DNA of 64,000 nt from Epiperipatus broadwayi (taxonomy: Eukaryota > Onychophora > Udeonychophora > Euonychophora > Peripatidae). Each line of letters starts with the position of its first letter. Positions within the stretch are counted from its first letter, which is position 1. Position numbers and translations under genes: made by a program. Below are positions 21,716-33,933 of the stretch, one piece after another. The stretch covers positions 1,735,501-1,799,500 of the forward strand of contig JAQFVV010012397.1 of the NCBI GenBank assembly GCA_028023455.1, given 5' to 3'. The notes beneath the pieces were generated by a model. The model was not told the origin of the DNA. It worked only from the letters and a program-made list of their open reading frames with translations, and did no database searches.

Positions 21716-23184
21716 ATTTTGTAACATAAATGAAATCTGCCTCACCCAGAAGCTTCCGACAATATTGATAATAGGTAATTAAAAAAGTGACATTAATATA
21801 TTCAGAGCCAACCAGTCAATTGACAGCTGGATAATTTTGATGAATTATTGAACAACAATACAAAGGTTAATAATGAATTCAAGAGTTTATTTTACTCTGA
21901 ATATAATAATAATAATAATATTAATGAAGGTAATAATTCAACTGGCTATTTGCTAGTTGAGAACATCACAACAGTTCATATATCTGTAGATTTAATATAC
22001 ATATAAATGTCTCATTAACTCTAATTTTGCAAGCACATCATTTTGAGATAATCTAATTAGATTTGTGAGTAGAGCTTTTCTTTACTAACTTTCAGAATAT
22101 CATAGCTTATCACATAACAAAACAAACTCAACACTCAGTCATTTTTTGCGCTGTTTATTTTTCCTTTTCACTTCACAATTCTTTTTCTGCAGACTTGCTT
22201 ATTAATATTTTTTTTTCTTTTCTGGAATATTCTAGCAATAGCAATATTTCTATATCTGTACACACATATTTATTTATGCTTTAATAAATTATACATATAC
22301 AGACAGGGTATTTATGTTGCAACTTTAGGTTTTCTTCTCAGCCAGGTTAAACGAAGAAAATAAAATTGGAATAAGTTGTTTAAAAGTTTAATTTGAAAGG
22401 TTTTTGATAATGAGACTTCTATTTTTTTCATTCCATGTTTTTAGAAATAATTATTTACTTGCTAATACTTTCCAGGTGGAATCTGTGAATATAACTTAAA
22501 AACATGGAAAATAGATAATAATTCTTAAGCTTTTAATTAGAAAAAGCCAAGATTGCAATCTTACAGTGTGGATTATCAATGGTGTAAAACTTTTTTTAAA
22601 AGTTATTTACTTTTAGAAAAAAAAAATTAAGCGCTCGTGTGTGTGTGTGTATTGACTTGTGAAATCACTAAAATTGAGAAATTTTGCTTTAGTAGTAAAA
22701 GTACTATTTTATTTCGCCAGACTTTTACAGCTAATAAAATAGTGGAGTAATCATATGTTAATTGCTTAATTGCAATCATGTTGCAGAATAGATAGCTGAA
22801 AAACATATATTTCCATTTAGCCCATGAACTAAAATGAAAAAATACTGCACTCATCAAAATCTATTGCATTCAAATTCGGTTGCAAAAGTGTTTGCCTTTT
22901 CTTCTAGTTAGATTTTTTCATTCAATATTTGATTTTGATTTTTTTCTAATGATGGCAAACTTTTATTTACTAATATTTGTTAAGACAATTTTATTTTTGT
23001 CATTCAGATTAGATTTTATGCAGTCAAGTCTTTATTTTATTCTCTGTAGAGCTCATACAAGATTTGTGAGGGATAAAAACTATATTACCTTTTTTAAATT
23101 TTTCATTGCATTAATTGATTAATTCTATTTTTGAGTTTAAAACTTTGTCTTCTTAATACACAGCTAATATTTAGTAAAACAGTT
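21716..23184. other. AT-rich stretch, no gene
   Basis: Contains an (AAT)n tract near 21902 and a GTGTGTGTGTGT tract near 22636. The frames at 22627-22857 and 22880-23122 are hydrophobic low-complexity translations without motifs or splice support. Confidence 0.5.
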
Positions 23185-23304
23185 ATAAAGATCACCTTTA
23201 AAGTCCACATACTTCATTTTATTTATATATTTATTGATGCATACTTGAAGTATCAGAAGGCCCTGAGCATTGATGGTGATCTTATGATCACAATATATTT
23301 TTAT
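23185..23304. repeat. Dispersed repeat, left half (interrupted)
   Basis: Similar to the first half of 6640-6900 (TTTAAAGTCCACATACTT, GCATTGATG). It is interrupted at AATATATTTTTAT by the fold-back element and resumes after 24216. Confidence 0.65.
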
Positions 23305-24216
23305 TAAACAAAGATGTGATGTGATGTATCATGGTTTTTCCTTAAACGAAGTCAAGAATATCTCGGCAATTATGCCCAGATAAACCTGTTAGCCACTTTA
23401 TTTTACATTCCCCACTCTAAATTTACCCATAAAAAACTCTCCATCTTGTGCCAACAAGAGCAATCAATGGATGCCAGAAGGCTTGTGCATAAAGTCCCTA
23501 TTTAGTGCTACTCATCCAATATCCCCAGACTAGTTTCTGGCTTGTGGCCTTTGTCAGTGAGGAGCCTTGGATCTGAGAGCACTGCACCTAGATCTTAGGA
23601 TCTAATGCAACCCTCCAGCAGCCACCTTTTAACTCTACTTAACTACAAAACTATGAGAATAAAATTGAAAACACAATAATATTTTCAATCTAAGCTCAAT
23701 AGCTTATATAGTCATAAGGGTCTGAGATAGTGATCATGTGATGTTTAGTGGTTTAACACCAATCCTGCCTAATAGGATAGTGGTGTCTATGGTTGTTAAA
23801 GAGCCAAAGACACTAAAATGTATGGGTGCTGAATTGAGTTCAGACCCATATGACTATATAAGCTATTGAGCTTAGATTGGAAATATTATTGTGTTTTCAA
23901 TTTCATTCTCCTAGTTTTGTAGTTAAGTAGAGTTAAAAGGTGGCTGCTGAAGGGTTGCATTAGATCCTAAGATCTAGGTGCAGTGCTCTCAGATCCAAGG
24001 CTCTTCACTGGCGAGGGCCACAAGCCAGAAACTAGTCTGGGGATATTGGATGAGTAGGCACTAGATAGGGATTTTATGCACAAGCCTTCTGTCATCCATT
24101 GATTGCTCTTGTTGGCACAAGATGACACTGCTGTATGGAGAGTTTTGCTTTGTTTAATAACAATTATGTGCTAGTATGAGATAGTGATCATGTGATGTTT
24201 AGTAATATATTTTTAT
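23292..24216. mobile_element. Fold-back element, copy 2 (large), with 13-bp TSD
   Basis: AATATATTTTTAT flanks the element at 23292-23304 and 24204-24216. The 899-bp body starts TAAACAAAGATG and ends GTGATCATGTGATGTTTAGT. Arms 23433-23726 and 23837-24146 are inverted copies (about 300 bp each, mostly identical). The 110-bp loop contains another copy of the end module at 23733-23758. The left outer 130 bp include AAACGAAGTCAAGAATATCT, a sequence also found inside the hAT MITE at 46.4 kb. The element interrupts a dispersed repeat that is continuous at 6.6-6.9 kb, which supports true insertion. No protein is encoded. Confidence 0.88.
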
Positions 24217-24370
24217 GTTTATTATTGTATATATATTCACACTTAAGTGTGTTCATGAGATGAAATTTTGGTACTTGCATTATATATCTAAGTTTGGCAT
24301 TGGCTAGATAATGATTCAGCCTAAGATTTTATATTGTCACTTTTAAATCCTATCACAAGGGTTGATTGTT
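24217..24370. repeat. Dispersed repeat, right half (interrupted)
   Basis: Continues the repeat of 23185-23304; it matches 6770-6900 (TTGGCATTGGCTAGATAATG, TTTTATATTGTCACTTTTAA). Confidence 0.65.
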
Positions 24371-24589
24371 GACAATTATTTCTGGGAATGTTATGTTATC
24401 ATTTATAATCACAAGTTGCTTATATTATTTACCTCCAACATTTTCTATGTTCAGTAAAACAGTGATGCCTTTGATGATGATGATTGATTACCTTGTACAA
24501 CTTATCATTTCATACTATTGCAAAATATTTTCTATACATTTATCTCATTTTTATGTAAATATATAAAATTAAATACTTTATTAAATTTA

Positions 24590-25680
24590 TATATTGAAAA
24601 ATTCTTGCCGTACAAGTTTGTTGGCTTCTTCACATAATCCAATTAAACATTGTTTTTTCTAATCTATTTTCATTAACATAATTTAGCCTTCCAAACATAT
24701 TAAATGTGTTTTTGATATTCCTAATCAAAAAATAAGTCCATCCAATTTTCCTCAATTAGATTAATTTGTTAACCTCAGTTCACCATTTAATGCATATCTA
24801 TTTGTTTTTAAATTTTAAAAATTTTCTAAATCTTCTGTCCAATACAAAAGCACTTTATTTCCAAATGTTAAAACAGGTTTCACTTATCTGTTCCAAATTA
24901 CTTCACATAAGTCATATTTATTACATGAAAAACATAACAAAGTTTTGATCAATCACATTGTAATTGCATTTTTTATCTCATTTCCAACTGTCAGTATAAT
25001 TTTTTTTTTTCATTTAGCAATTTGTTAAATATTTATACTTCTTCAAGACAAGTTTGAGATTTTTTTTCAGTAAATTTAATTTTTATATTTCTTTCTCTAT
25101 CTCTTTATACTTTTCTAATGACTGTACTATATATTTTAGAATATTTTCAAAAATTCCATAAGAGAACCATATGCAATTTTCTGGTTTCCGCTATGGAAAT
25201 TTTTATATCTATTTCTAATCTTTCTAGCTCAACTTCCAATTTTCTTTTTATTACTTATCTTTATTATTTATTTTATTTATGAAATGATAATGGACATTTT
25301 TGTGTGAACCTGGTGTCACTTTTAACTTGCACCAATTCTATATCCCCCAATTCATATTTACAAAAATTATTATCGTAAAGATTTTTAATCATTTTTAAAT
25401 AACTCCATATCCTATATTTTTCAAAATGTTTCCACAAGCCAGTTTAATCCATTTACCTAAAAATACAATAGTTTATTTTCCCTATAATCTATTTCAATCA
25501 AATGAATAATTTTGAATGAATTGTTTTCTATTTTCCTGAACTGAATTTATTCTCAATCTTCAGATGTTTAATTCTCATTTCATCTTTCTCACATGTGATT
25601 TTCAACAATGGTCTATTCATTATCTTTATTCAATATGACCATTTGCATAATCTACAATTAATATTTCACAATTATTTTTT
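24590..25680 (-). pseudogene. Decayed LINE reverse transcriptase
   Basis: On the minus strand, 25445-25285 translates with two frame changes into LKNIGYGV, then MIKNLYDNNFCKYELGDIEL, then KSDTRFTQKCPLSF. These fit the RT block leading into the conserved (R)QGCPLSP motif of arthropod-type non-LTR elements, with Q-K-CPLS retained. Further down (to about 24600) are echoes of the post-palm region, such as LKKYKYL and PVLTFGNKVLLYW. Stops and frameshifts are everywhere. The plus-strand frames at 24366-24566 and 24766-24948 are shadows or chance. Clade not assigned. Confidence 0.5.
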
Positions 25681-25681
25681 A

Positions 25682-25796
25682 GTCTAGCATTGTTAGCCGA
25701 GAGGTCATCGCGGCCTCCTTGCAAGCAAGTAGTTGTTTGCAGATGGTTGTGGGTTCGTCTCCCGGCTGATGCTATGACATATGAAAAAAAATTTTT
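25682..25796 (+). repeat. tRNA-derived SINE, complete copy a
   Basis: TTAGCCGAGAGGTCATCGCG (A-box region, from 25692) and GGGTTCGTCTCCCGG (B box and T stem, 25751-25765) are spaced as in a tRNA. AGCAT at 25687-25691 can pair with ATGCT (25769-25773) as an acceptor stem. A 3' extension, ATGACATATG, precedes an A run. The body beyond the tRNA part is only about 12 bases, so this is a very simple SINE or a retroposed tRNA-like transcript. Related copies are at 21.6, 27.1 and 35.8 kb. Confidence 0.8.
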
Positions 25797-26316
25797 TTTT
25801 CTTTTTTAGACTCACACAGTAAGTCATTTATTCAACATCATTTAGAAAATCGATTTAATGTAATAGGTATTTCTATTTCTTTTTTTATTTAGTTATGGCC
25901 AATTTTTAGTTCAAGTTATTTTTTTTCTTACTAATGAATTTTATATAATTTTATCAACATCTCTATTTTTGGCAATAAAACACAAAGTCATTAAAAAGTT
26001 GATAGTTAATAAAAAAAATTAAAAACTATATTGATAAATTTATCTAATTAATATAATGATAGACTGGCTATCTTGTTTGGAAGTTCATAAGAAATTCAAA
26101 AACCAAAAGTGGCACAGCTGAGCATAATCCGTGAACTGAAGCTCCAGTGTTGACACTGACCAGTGAACCAAATGATATAGGGTAGTCTATCCAAACATAG
26201 ACTAAGATAAATGTGTGGTTACATAAATTGAAAAATGTTTAATATTTTTAAAAAATCAATACTTTTATAGATATATTTTATTATTTTGAATAGTTGAATT
26301 TACATCTGATTTTATT
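25797..26316. other. AT-rich stretch, no gene
   Basis: A less AT-rich patch at 26090-26215 (AAAGTGGCACAGCTGAG and neighbours) would be 3' UTR if the minus-strand exon at 26.3 kb is real. No frame in it is convincing. Confidence 0.4.
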
Positions 26317-26383
26317 CTAACAGATTTTCATTTTAAAAGTATCTCCTTGGGAAATGCCAACCATATCAGCACAGAACTTCATG
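26317..26383 (-). CDS. Candidate terminal coding exon, unknown protein
   Basis: On the minus strand the text CTTATATTTACAG (an acceptor-like site ending at 26384) is followed by a 21-residue open reading, MKFCADMVGISQGDTFKMKI plus C, and a TAG stop at 26319-26317. AATAAA overlaps the next bases (26316-26311). The peptide has a balanced composition unlike chance AT-rich translation. No family is recognised and no upstream exon was identified, so this remains a weak call. Confidence 0.25.
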
Positions 26384-27039
26384 CTGTAAATATAAGATAA
26401 TTATTAATAATATATATACATATTTATTTTAATTTTTAAAAATATAATAATTTTATTTTATGATAAACAAAGAATGACAAACTTTTCAGATTGTCAGTGA
26501 GGATTCTGATAAATGATAAAATTTGGAATAAATTTATATCATTAATTAGTGTCTTATATTAACAATGTGTTATATTAAAAATCAATGAATTGTATCTAAT
26601 GTCACAAATTAATTATACAAATTTCCAGCGCAGGTTAGAAATTTATAATAGTTTGAATACCATTACTTAGAAACCTATATAATTTTTAAACTAATATTTA
26701 AACATATTTAAGTCAAATATCTTGACATAACAAAGAAACAGAAACATGTAACAAATTATGCTAATAAATTATTTAAATTATGCCAATGAATTGCATTATT
26801 ATATGAAATTAATAATTTTTTAAAAGAATTAAATACAGGAATACTTTGTAAGCATTAACGATTTTTTTCTTTTCATTGTAAAAATATTTGATGTAACTTT
26901 GTTCAAATTTGTAAAAAAAAATTAATTTTGAAATAATAACATTATAATCTGTATTCAATATAAAACAAAACAGTATAAATGTGTTCAAAGAAAATAAATC
27001 AATGCTCATTTTAAGAAAAATGTTTAGATGTTATTTTTT
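26384..27039. other. AT-rich stretch, no gene
   Basis: No supported feature. The 66-codon minus frame at 26809-27009 is low-complexity. Confidence 0.5.
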
Positions 27040-27107
27040 TCAAGTTCATAGCATCGGCCGGGACGCGAACCCGCAACCTGGGCAACTGCCTACAAGTGCA
27101 AGGCAGA
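27040..27107 (-). repeat. tRNA-derived SINE, 5'-rearranged subfamily, copy c
   Basis: Minus strand: TCTGCCTTGCACTTGTAGG, then GGTTGCGGGTTCGCGTCCCG (B box with T stem), then GCCGATGCTATGAACTTG and an A run. It lacks the A-box half and is preceded by TTTATTATAAAAA, the same junction as copy d at 21.6 kb. Confidence 0.7.
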
Positions 27108-28422
27108 TTTTTATAATAAAAAAAATTGTAAAATATAAAAATCAATATGAAATTAAACTTAAATTGCTTCAGTTTATGTTGCAATTTCATAATGCTTTCA
27201 AAGATATATGTCATATCTTAATAGAATGGCACTATACATTTTTAAGCTTTTTTTTTTTTTTACAAGTAACATGACCAAAATTTATATGTGAGAATATGTG
27301 TGAAAACAGATGTCATTTTAATAAATATAAATTTGCTGAGTCTATATTTAAATAATATCTATGCTCAGTGTAAATATCAAGTGAATGCAGACCAATCACT
27401 TAAAACAGAATTTGTGAAAGTTTGTTGAAAATATCTAGATGCAGAATTATTGAGAGCAAAATTTATTTGCTTTATCAAACAATGCCATGAGACTTCAAAA
27501 CATAAAATCTCTTTATAATAGTATCAAACATTGTGCAATACAGTTGATTTATTATTTTTGTGACTTTGGGTAGATTGACTTATTGTATGGTTAGGATGAA
27601 TGTCTGGTATATATATATATTGTAATGATCACACATACTGTGATCACACATATAAATATTTAATATGTCAAGTAATATTAAATATGTTTTTTTTTTAAAT
27701 ACGAAATAGTGTTTATAACTAGACAAAAATTTTAGAATAAACTCGAAAGGAAATCTATTACAAGATTTATAATGTGTTTAAATCGAAGTCGTTTGAATTG
27801 ATTTAAGAATTTAACTAATTAGAATTAATTACAAGGAAAATGTTACAGTAGTCAAGTGAAGGAGAGGGAAGGAATTGAAACGAGATTCGTATCTTTTATT
27901 TTTCAAAGTCAGTCAACATTTTGAAAAGAAAATAATAATAAATAATAAAGTTAAAAGAGCGTTAAACATGTATCATTTTAATTTTATGATCAAGATTTAA
28001 AAGGAAATTTAAAAGAAAAAGGAGTCAGATAATTTAAGAACTAATATTTATGAAATTCCGTTAAAATATATATAAGTAAAAATAGATTTATGTAAAGATA
28101 AGAATCTTTTCTGTAAAACTACACATTCGAATGAGTGAAATATATATAACTATTTAAAGGAAGGGAAAGGATATTGTAAGTAAATAAAATTGATTTTATT
28201 GAGTAGTAAAAAAAAGGAAATAATAAATAATCAATCAAAACTGATCCTATGAAATTAAAGAAAAAATATATAGTTTGTGAAAGGAAGTAGAAATAAAGAT
28301 GTGAAATGGACATAACATTGAAGGGAAAAGCTATAAAATCGAGAGATCAAGAAAAGAAAAGAAAGAAAAAAGGGAAAGAGCAAAAATTTTTATTAGGCTT
28401 CTTGTCTAAAACTTTACTTTGG
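27108..28422. other. AT-rich stretch, no gene
   Basis: No gene. It includes a small inverted pair, GATCACACATACTGTGATC, near 27629 and an (AT)n tract at 27610. The frames at 26981-27274 and 28119-28313 are low-complexity. Confidence 0.5.
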
Positions 28423-28840
28423 TTTTTTTTTTTTTTTTTTGAAGAGTGCTGAAATTTTGGATCAAGCGACCATGAGCAAACTCTGCTATATTTTGTGAAG
28501 CTTTGGGCATGCGTGGCTAGTGGGCATAGATGGATGCTAGTTTGATCAATACCCAACTTGCTTGCAATCCATGAATTAACAGCAGATATTGTGCCTGCCT
28601 GATAGCTAACCGTTCTTGTCACTTCTATACCACTACCTGAATGTCAAAAAGAATACGGAGGAAATGAACTGAATGGAAGAAATCGGACCCAGATCCCAAG
28701 AATAAGCATCTCTCCTAAAGAAGTGGGATAACCCACATGATGGTCAGCTGAGTATACTCTAACTGCAAGAAAACCTAGATAAATGAAACTTTTAAATATA
28801 TATGTCACGCGTGTAGACACTTTCAGTAACATGGCCAAAT
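28423..28840 (-). repeat. Retroposed sequence with A18 tail, unidentified
   Basis: On the minus strand a block of clearly higher GC content ends in CAGCACTCTTC followed by 18 A residues (28440-28423), the mark of a retroposed transcript. Open stretches are 28838-28644 and 28622-28347. The first includes RVYSADHHVGYPTSLGEM and the second TVSYQAGTISAVNSWIASKL. They are separated by a stop, and neither is recognised. An acceptor-like TAGGTTTTCTTGCAG precedes the first. It may be a LINE/SINE 3' end or a processed pseudogene. The 5' end is not defined. Confidence 0.45.
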
Positions 28841-30793
28841 GAACTTAAATCTAATCGCTTAATTGATTATTAGTAAAGTGAACTATCTATTAGATTTATC
28901 GGTAAGACCTTGATATTGAAAGTGATATTTTGTCTTCTATAATTATTTCATAAAATTGGAGACGATTACTATCATCAGTATTAGTACTATAGAACTATAT
29001 ATATATAATTTTATCTTATTTATCTTTAATGATTTTTTTACTATAATATTATGTCTTATTTGTATGTATTTTTTATGTATTAAATAATGCTTAAATAATG
29101 GACGGCTCTTTATGTCTCATCTCTCTTTTTTCACCAAATGAATCAGAGTAATATGCCTGTACTTGTTATTTCATAATCAATTAGAATCAATTTCTAGTAA
29201 TACGGTACATGTGTTGGTTATTGTATAGTATTTGTAATTTCCCATAAAATTTATAAATTTATCCAAGCACTGTAAATTTGTAATAATTTTAGCAGTCAAG
29301 AGATGTCTGATCAGGAAAGATAACTTTGTAGCAATATTTGTATTGTTGCGGGTTTGATCGTGTATAGATGTAAAATCATTTATATTTATATGTTCTCTTG
29401 TTGTCGTAATAGATATAGTCAGAGGACAACAAGCTGATATATTCCATTACAATATATATATATATATTGTATTAATGTCAGTGTTCCTGTTTGCTGGGTT
29501 ATAATCCTTACAAAAAAATTTCATATGCTATTCGGATTGATCGTGTCATCATATTGGAAGAAATGATTCGTAGAAAGCATTGAATGAAAGAGAATGGAAA
29601 GAGGGAATGTAATAAGAGGCAGAGAAAGGTTAAATTGCAAGCATAATTTTTTTTAGTTTTTGAGGGTCAATACCAGATCATGAAGAAAAAATATATAAAA
29701 TGTTAATAGATCATCAAATGAGTAATTGAGTCATGAAAATATATAGCCCCATTTTAATGACTTCCCAATGAGGAGGTACTGTAATGAGAATTTAGATTTG
29801 AACCCCTTTACAAGGTTTGAAGTACTGTAATATAAATAAACCTTTGTCAGAAAAAAATGGAAAAGGTTTAAAATTACATATGTGTCTGTGGATCAAAAGG
29901 TGTTTTGTTTTATTGTAATACAATTTTTTTTTTTTTTTAAATTAGGAATTTTTTCATTATTAAAGATTATAAAATATTAAGAGAAGAATGTAACTAATTT
30001 ATGTACTATGTATAATTACCTCCGCATTTTATTAATTAGTATCGAGTAATTATATAAGAATTTTGTTAAGTTGTATATGAAATGTGACTAATTATATATA
30101 TAAAAAAATTTTAATAAGCAAAAGGCATGTAGATATCCTATAGTGAATTAATTACTAAATCCTATAAGGGATTATTTAATATGTTATTTTTTATAATGCA
30201 AAGTAAATTGTATACTGATTCAATGTACAAAATTTTTCTTTTGTTCATAGTCCGATCAGGCAATCAAATGTTATTAAAAAGTTTGTAATTATATGCTATT
30301 TAAAAATGGTAGAATAAAGAAAATATATTTTTTTTATTTTTGTGTTGTTTTTGTACAAGATAGAAAAAAGATAAAATGTTAATACTGACCATCTGACTAA
30401 TGAATCAGCAGTTGTTGTTTTTTTTATATGACTGTCTCTTCGGCTGCTATTTTTGTATTTATGTTTTCTGGAGGGGAGAAGAAAATAATTTTTGCAGAGA
30501 AAAATTAAGATTTTAACTGAATGCTAAAGTGAAATCTTAAATTACAAGAAGTTTGAAAGAATTGCCAAGTGATTTAGATAAAGAAAAGAAGTCAATTCTT
30601 GTGAACAAATGTTTTATGCCCAGGTAAAATATATATATACATCATATGTGAGATATATAGTATTAATTGCCAAGTAATAAATATTATGGAGTAGCAGAAC
30701 AGAAGTATACCAGATTTGTTATTCATATTAGCCATGTAATTGTATTATTTCTGTTGCCCTCTGTCTGCTGATCGATTTTCAAAATGGAGTCGA
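28841..30793. other. AT-rich stretch, no gene
   Basis: About 1.95 kb without a supported gene. (AT)n tracts lie at 29000 and 29455. There are long T runs near 29925. Confidence 0.5.
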
Positions 30794-30927
30794 ATGTAAA
30801 CATTCATCAAACATCACATGATCACCATCTCTATACTAGCACATAATTTGTTGTAAACAAAGGCAAAACTCCCCACAGGGTGGCACTACTGTATGGGGAG
30901 TTTTGCCTTTGTTTATGTAAACATTCA
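30794..30927. mobile_element. Fold-back element, copy 3, with 13-bp TSD
   Basis: ATGTAAACATTCA occurs at 30794-30806 and 30915-30927. The 108-bp body lies in the opposite orientation to copy 2. On the minus strand it starts AAACAAAGGCAAAACTCCCC, forms a tight hairpin with GGGGAGTTTTGCCTTTGTTT around ATACAGTAGTGCCACCCTGT-type loop text, then continues ATTATGTGCTAGTATAGAGA and ends GTGATCATGTGATGTTTGA. This is the shortest and clearest copy of the family. Confidence 0.88.
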
Positions 30928-33059
30928 CTGAAAAAGACATTAAAGGTTTGTCATGAACAGTAAATGTATGAATTGCCTGCTACCAAGAATTAGCCTTGAA
31001 ATCACTGAAGAAGAAGACCGACTTTGATGCTGTTGTGTTTGGCTAAATTTACAGGTTTGGTTCCAAACCAGCAGTCAAATAATGACACTACTCAACAATT
31101 AATATGTGTAATTTATTAGTGACAAAAATGTACACACATGTTAGTTAATAAAACATATAAATATGGTCTATACAATTTAATGCTGAGGTAGTCATGCTGA
31201 GTAATGGAACTCACTTCCAGCTATATAAATAGCCTGCCTCATGAGTTCAAGTATGACTTCCAGCTGTGCAGGACAGCTTGCCTCAAGTCAGTTGTGGACA
31301 TAACAGTTTTCAGTCCTTAGATGGACCTGTCTCACTGTGTAGATGTCATGATAATGACTAGAGAAAATAGCTTTGCTGATGGCAGAAGATTTACTGAAGA
31401 GCACATTCAGTCTTTCAGGTTGACAGAAGTAATTGCTCTCTGCCTTGCCTTCAAAACAGGTGACTATTTAATGGCAGATCCCCTACCTTACTGGAAACAT
31501 TTGAATTATATGCACAAACCCCAATGAAGGATTTATCCCCATTGGATAAGCTACCAGGTGCTAGCCAATCAGGCAAGGAATCTGGAATAATCCATTTCTA
31601 AAGGCAAAGTCAGATATGACAAATTCTATGGGCAAATGAGAAAGCCACAAAAAATTTACACATGCAAGGAAAGCTTATCGATTATTGTTATTATAATCCC
31701 AGGAAATAAGATGAAAATTTATCTTTTATTTTACTTTATTTCAATTTATGTTTTTTCCCCCTTTGTATTATTAATTTCATAACTGATTATGAAGTTGTTT
31801 TTTTTTGTTCATTATAGTATGAACAAAAGAATTTAGGAAGTCCATGTGTATATGCGGGAGTGTATGCCATTCCACAGACGCATATGTACAAAAAGTAAAT
31901 GAAGAGAGAGAAGGGGTTTTTGAATTAACTGTATGTATAGAAGGTTATATTTAATGTAGAGCCGGATAATGGCAATGTGTAGATTATATTTATAAATTAT
32001 TTTTTATTTACGCTTGGATGAATGGAGATATAAAAAATATATATATTTGGGGAAAATTATAATTTTGTCAGATTTGTTATTGTTTGTTTACTGAAATGAC
32101 ATTTAAGAGAAAAAAATGTTTTGAAATAAATTAATAAAATACGTACTTTGGCGATCAATTTTTTTCATAACTTATTGATAAATATTATAAGTGAATATTG
32201 TCAAAGATTAATACAATTCTGTGTCTGATTGTTAAAATATAATGCTGAGCTAGTATAGGGGTTTGCCACACGGGGAATTAATGGGCGTTTTTATATATAT
32301 ATATATAAATTCCCTCATGACATAATTCTTTATTTAGTCCCTCATGGCATAATTCTTTATTTAGTTAAGAAGTGGCACTTAAGGTTGATAAGAAAATCAG
32401 AGTTTATAAATATGTTATGAGAAAGTCGAAACAAAATATAAATTAGTTTCCACATAATTATAGGTACTGTAAAATAGCTGGGCAATATATAATTAATTAA
32501 TATTAGTTTAGTTATCTTTATTATATAAATTTAGAAATAAGGAGTAGTATATTTTTTTTAAATAACGAAGTTTGAATAAAACAATACATGCATATAACAG
32601 ATTAGTATTATCATTTGAAGCGTATGGGGTTGGATATCATTTGAAGCATATGGGATTTGGATATTTCCCCTTTGTTATGTTAAATACTGTGAAAGAGGAG
32701 TGGACCGGTACAGTAAGATAAATTACATCAAGTTAAGATCTTTAAAAGTACATCTTTTATAATAAAAAAAATTATAGATCTATGGAAGCTCAGTATAAAT
32801 ATACTTTTTCACATTGGGGTAAAGTGCTCTATCAAATGTTAGAATGTAAGAATAATTTGTTGGTTATTTTCCAAAATAAAAATATAGATACTGTTTTAAA
32901 ATGACTTAAAGAATATGTGATGCTATAAAATGCAATGTATTTATTAAGTAAACAGTGGTAATAAATATTCAAGGAAAAAAAAAGAAAATATTCTGACATC
33001 CATTCATAAATTCTCCACATTTCAAATATATATATATATAGAAATAATTGTATACCATA
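30928..33059. other. Stretch without an assigned gene
   Basis: 31000-31680 is less AT-rich and includes the unrecognised 68-codon frame 31321-31527 and a TATATAAATAG box at about 31221; it may be part of an unidentified element. The rest is AT-rich with (AT)n tracts at 32291 and 33026. Confidence 0.4.
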
Positions 33060-33195
33060 TATATATAAAGACTTGACCTCAGACTTTCAAGCTTCCTAGA
33101 GCTATGCACTTCATTTTATACAACTGATACACATGACCACAGACATATAAAAAATATAAATTATCTCCAATATAAGTATTTTGTGCTGAATCAGC
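33060..33195 (-). repeat. Dispersed repeat Y, copy 4
   Basis: The minus strand matches 7030-7150: TATTGGAGATAATTTATA, TGTGGTCATGTGTAT and GAAGCTTGAAAGTCTGAGG-like text. Confidence 0.6.
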
Positions 33196-33933
33196 ACAAT
33201 ATACTTATATTTGAATATATATATATATATTGTGAGGGCAACATATAAACCTCACTAAAACAATCCATAACTACTTATAACATTAATTGTGCCCATATTA
33301 AATATTAAAATTATTATTTAATAATAAATTAATTTAAAAAAACACAGATAATATACACATATTTTAATCTTCATCATATAACATATATATAAATAATGTA
33401 CTCGTCTGTATCGTCTTATGTGTTATCAAACAACAAAATGACTTGAATTGACAATTATTAATTAACAAATTGAGTAAATGTCAAAGCAGAATCTATGCTT
33501 ATAAATAAGTATGAGAATTAAATGATACTTTATTGTATGATTTTAAAACGATTATTATTATGTAACACGTATACTTCAATTAACAATTGTGGCAATAAAA
33601 GGAAAGTAAAATTTGAATACGCTAAGTAATAGGAATTATTCCAGATAAAAAAAAATAAAGAAATCTTTTAAAATTGCATGATCTTCGCGAATTATTTATG
33701 CGGTATATATATGTATCTGTTCCAGAAAATTATTATTTTGTGGAATTTTCATAAAATAACTTAATAAATAAAAAGACATTTCTGAAACTAAAAAGTATAA
33801 AGAATGTCATCTGAAAGGATAAAGTTGTAAACTATTTTAAGTATATATTATATTAAAGAATCGTATTATTCTATTCAAATATAAATTGAAGAACAATAAA
33901 GATCACCAACATTCGAAGGAGAATTTTAAATAG
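33196..33933. other. AT-rich stretch, no gene
   Basis: (AT)n tract at 33216. Nothing else is supported. Confidence 0.5.

Noticed and set aside
25751-25773. Functional tRNA gene at 25.7 kb
   Set aside because: The B box and T stem are good, but the anticodon arm does not fold, and an A-rich tail plus dispersed copies mark it as a SINE.
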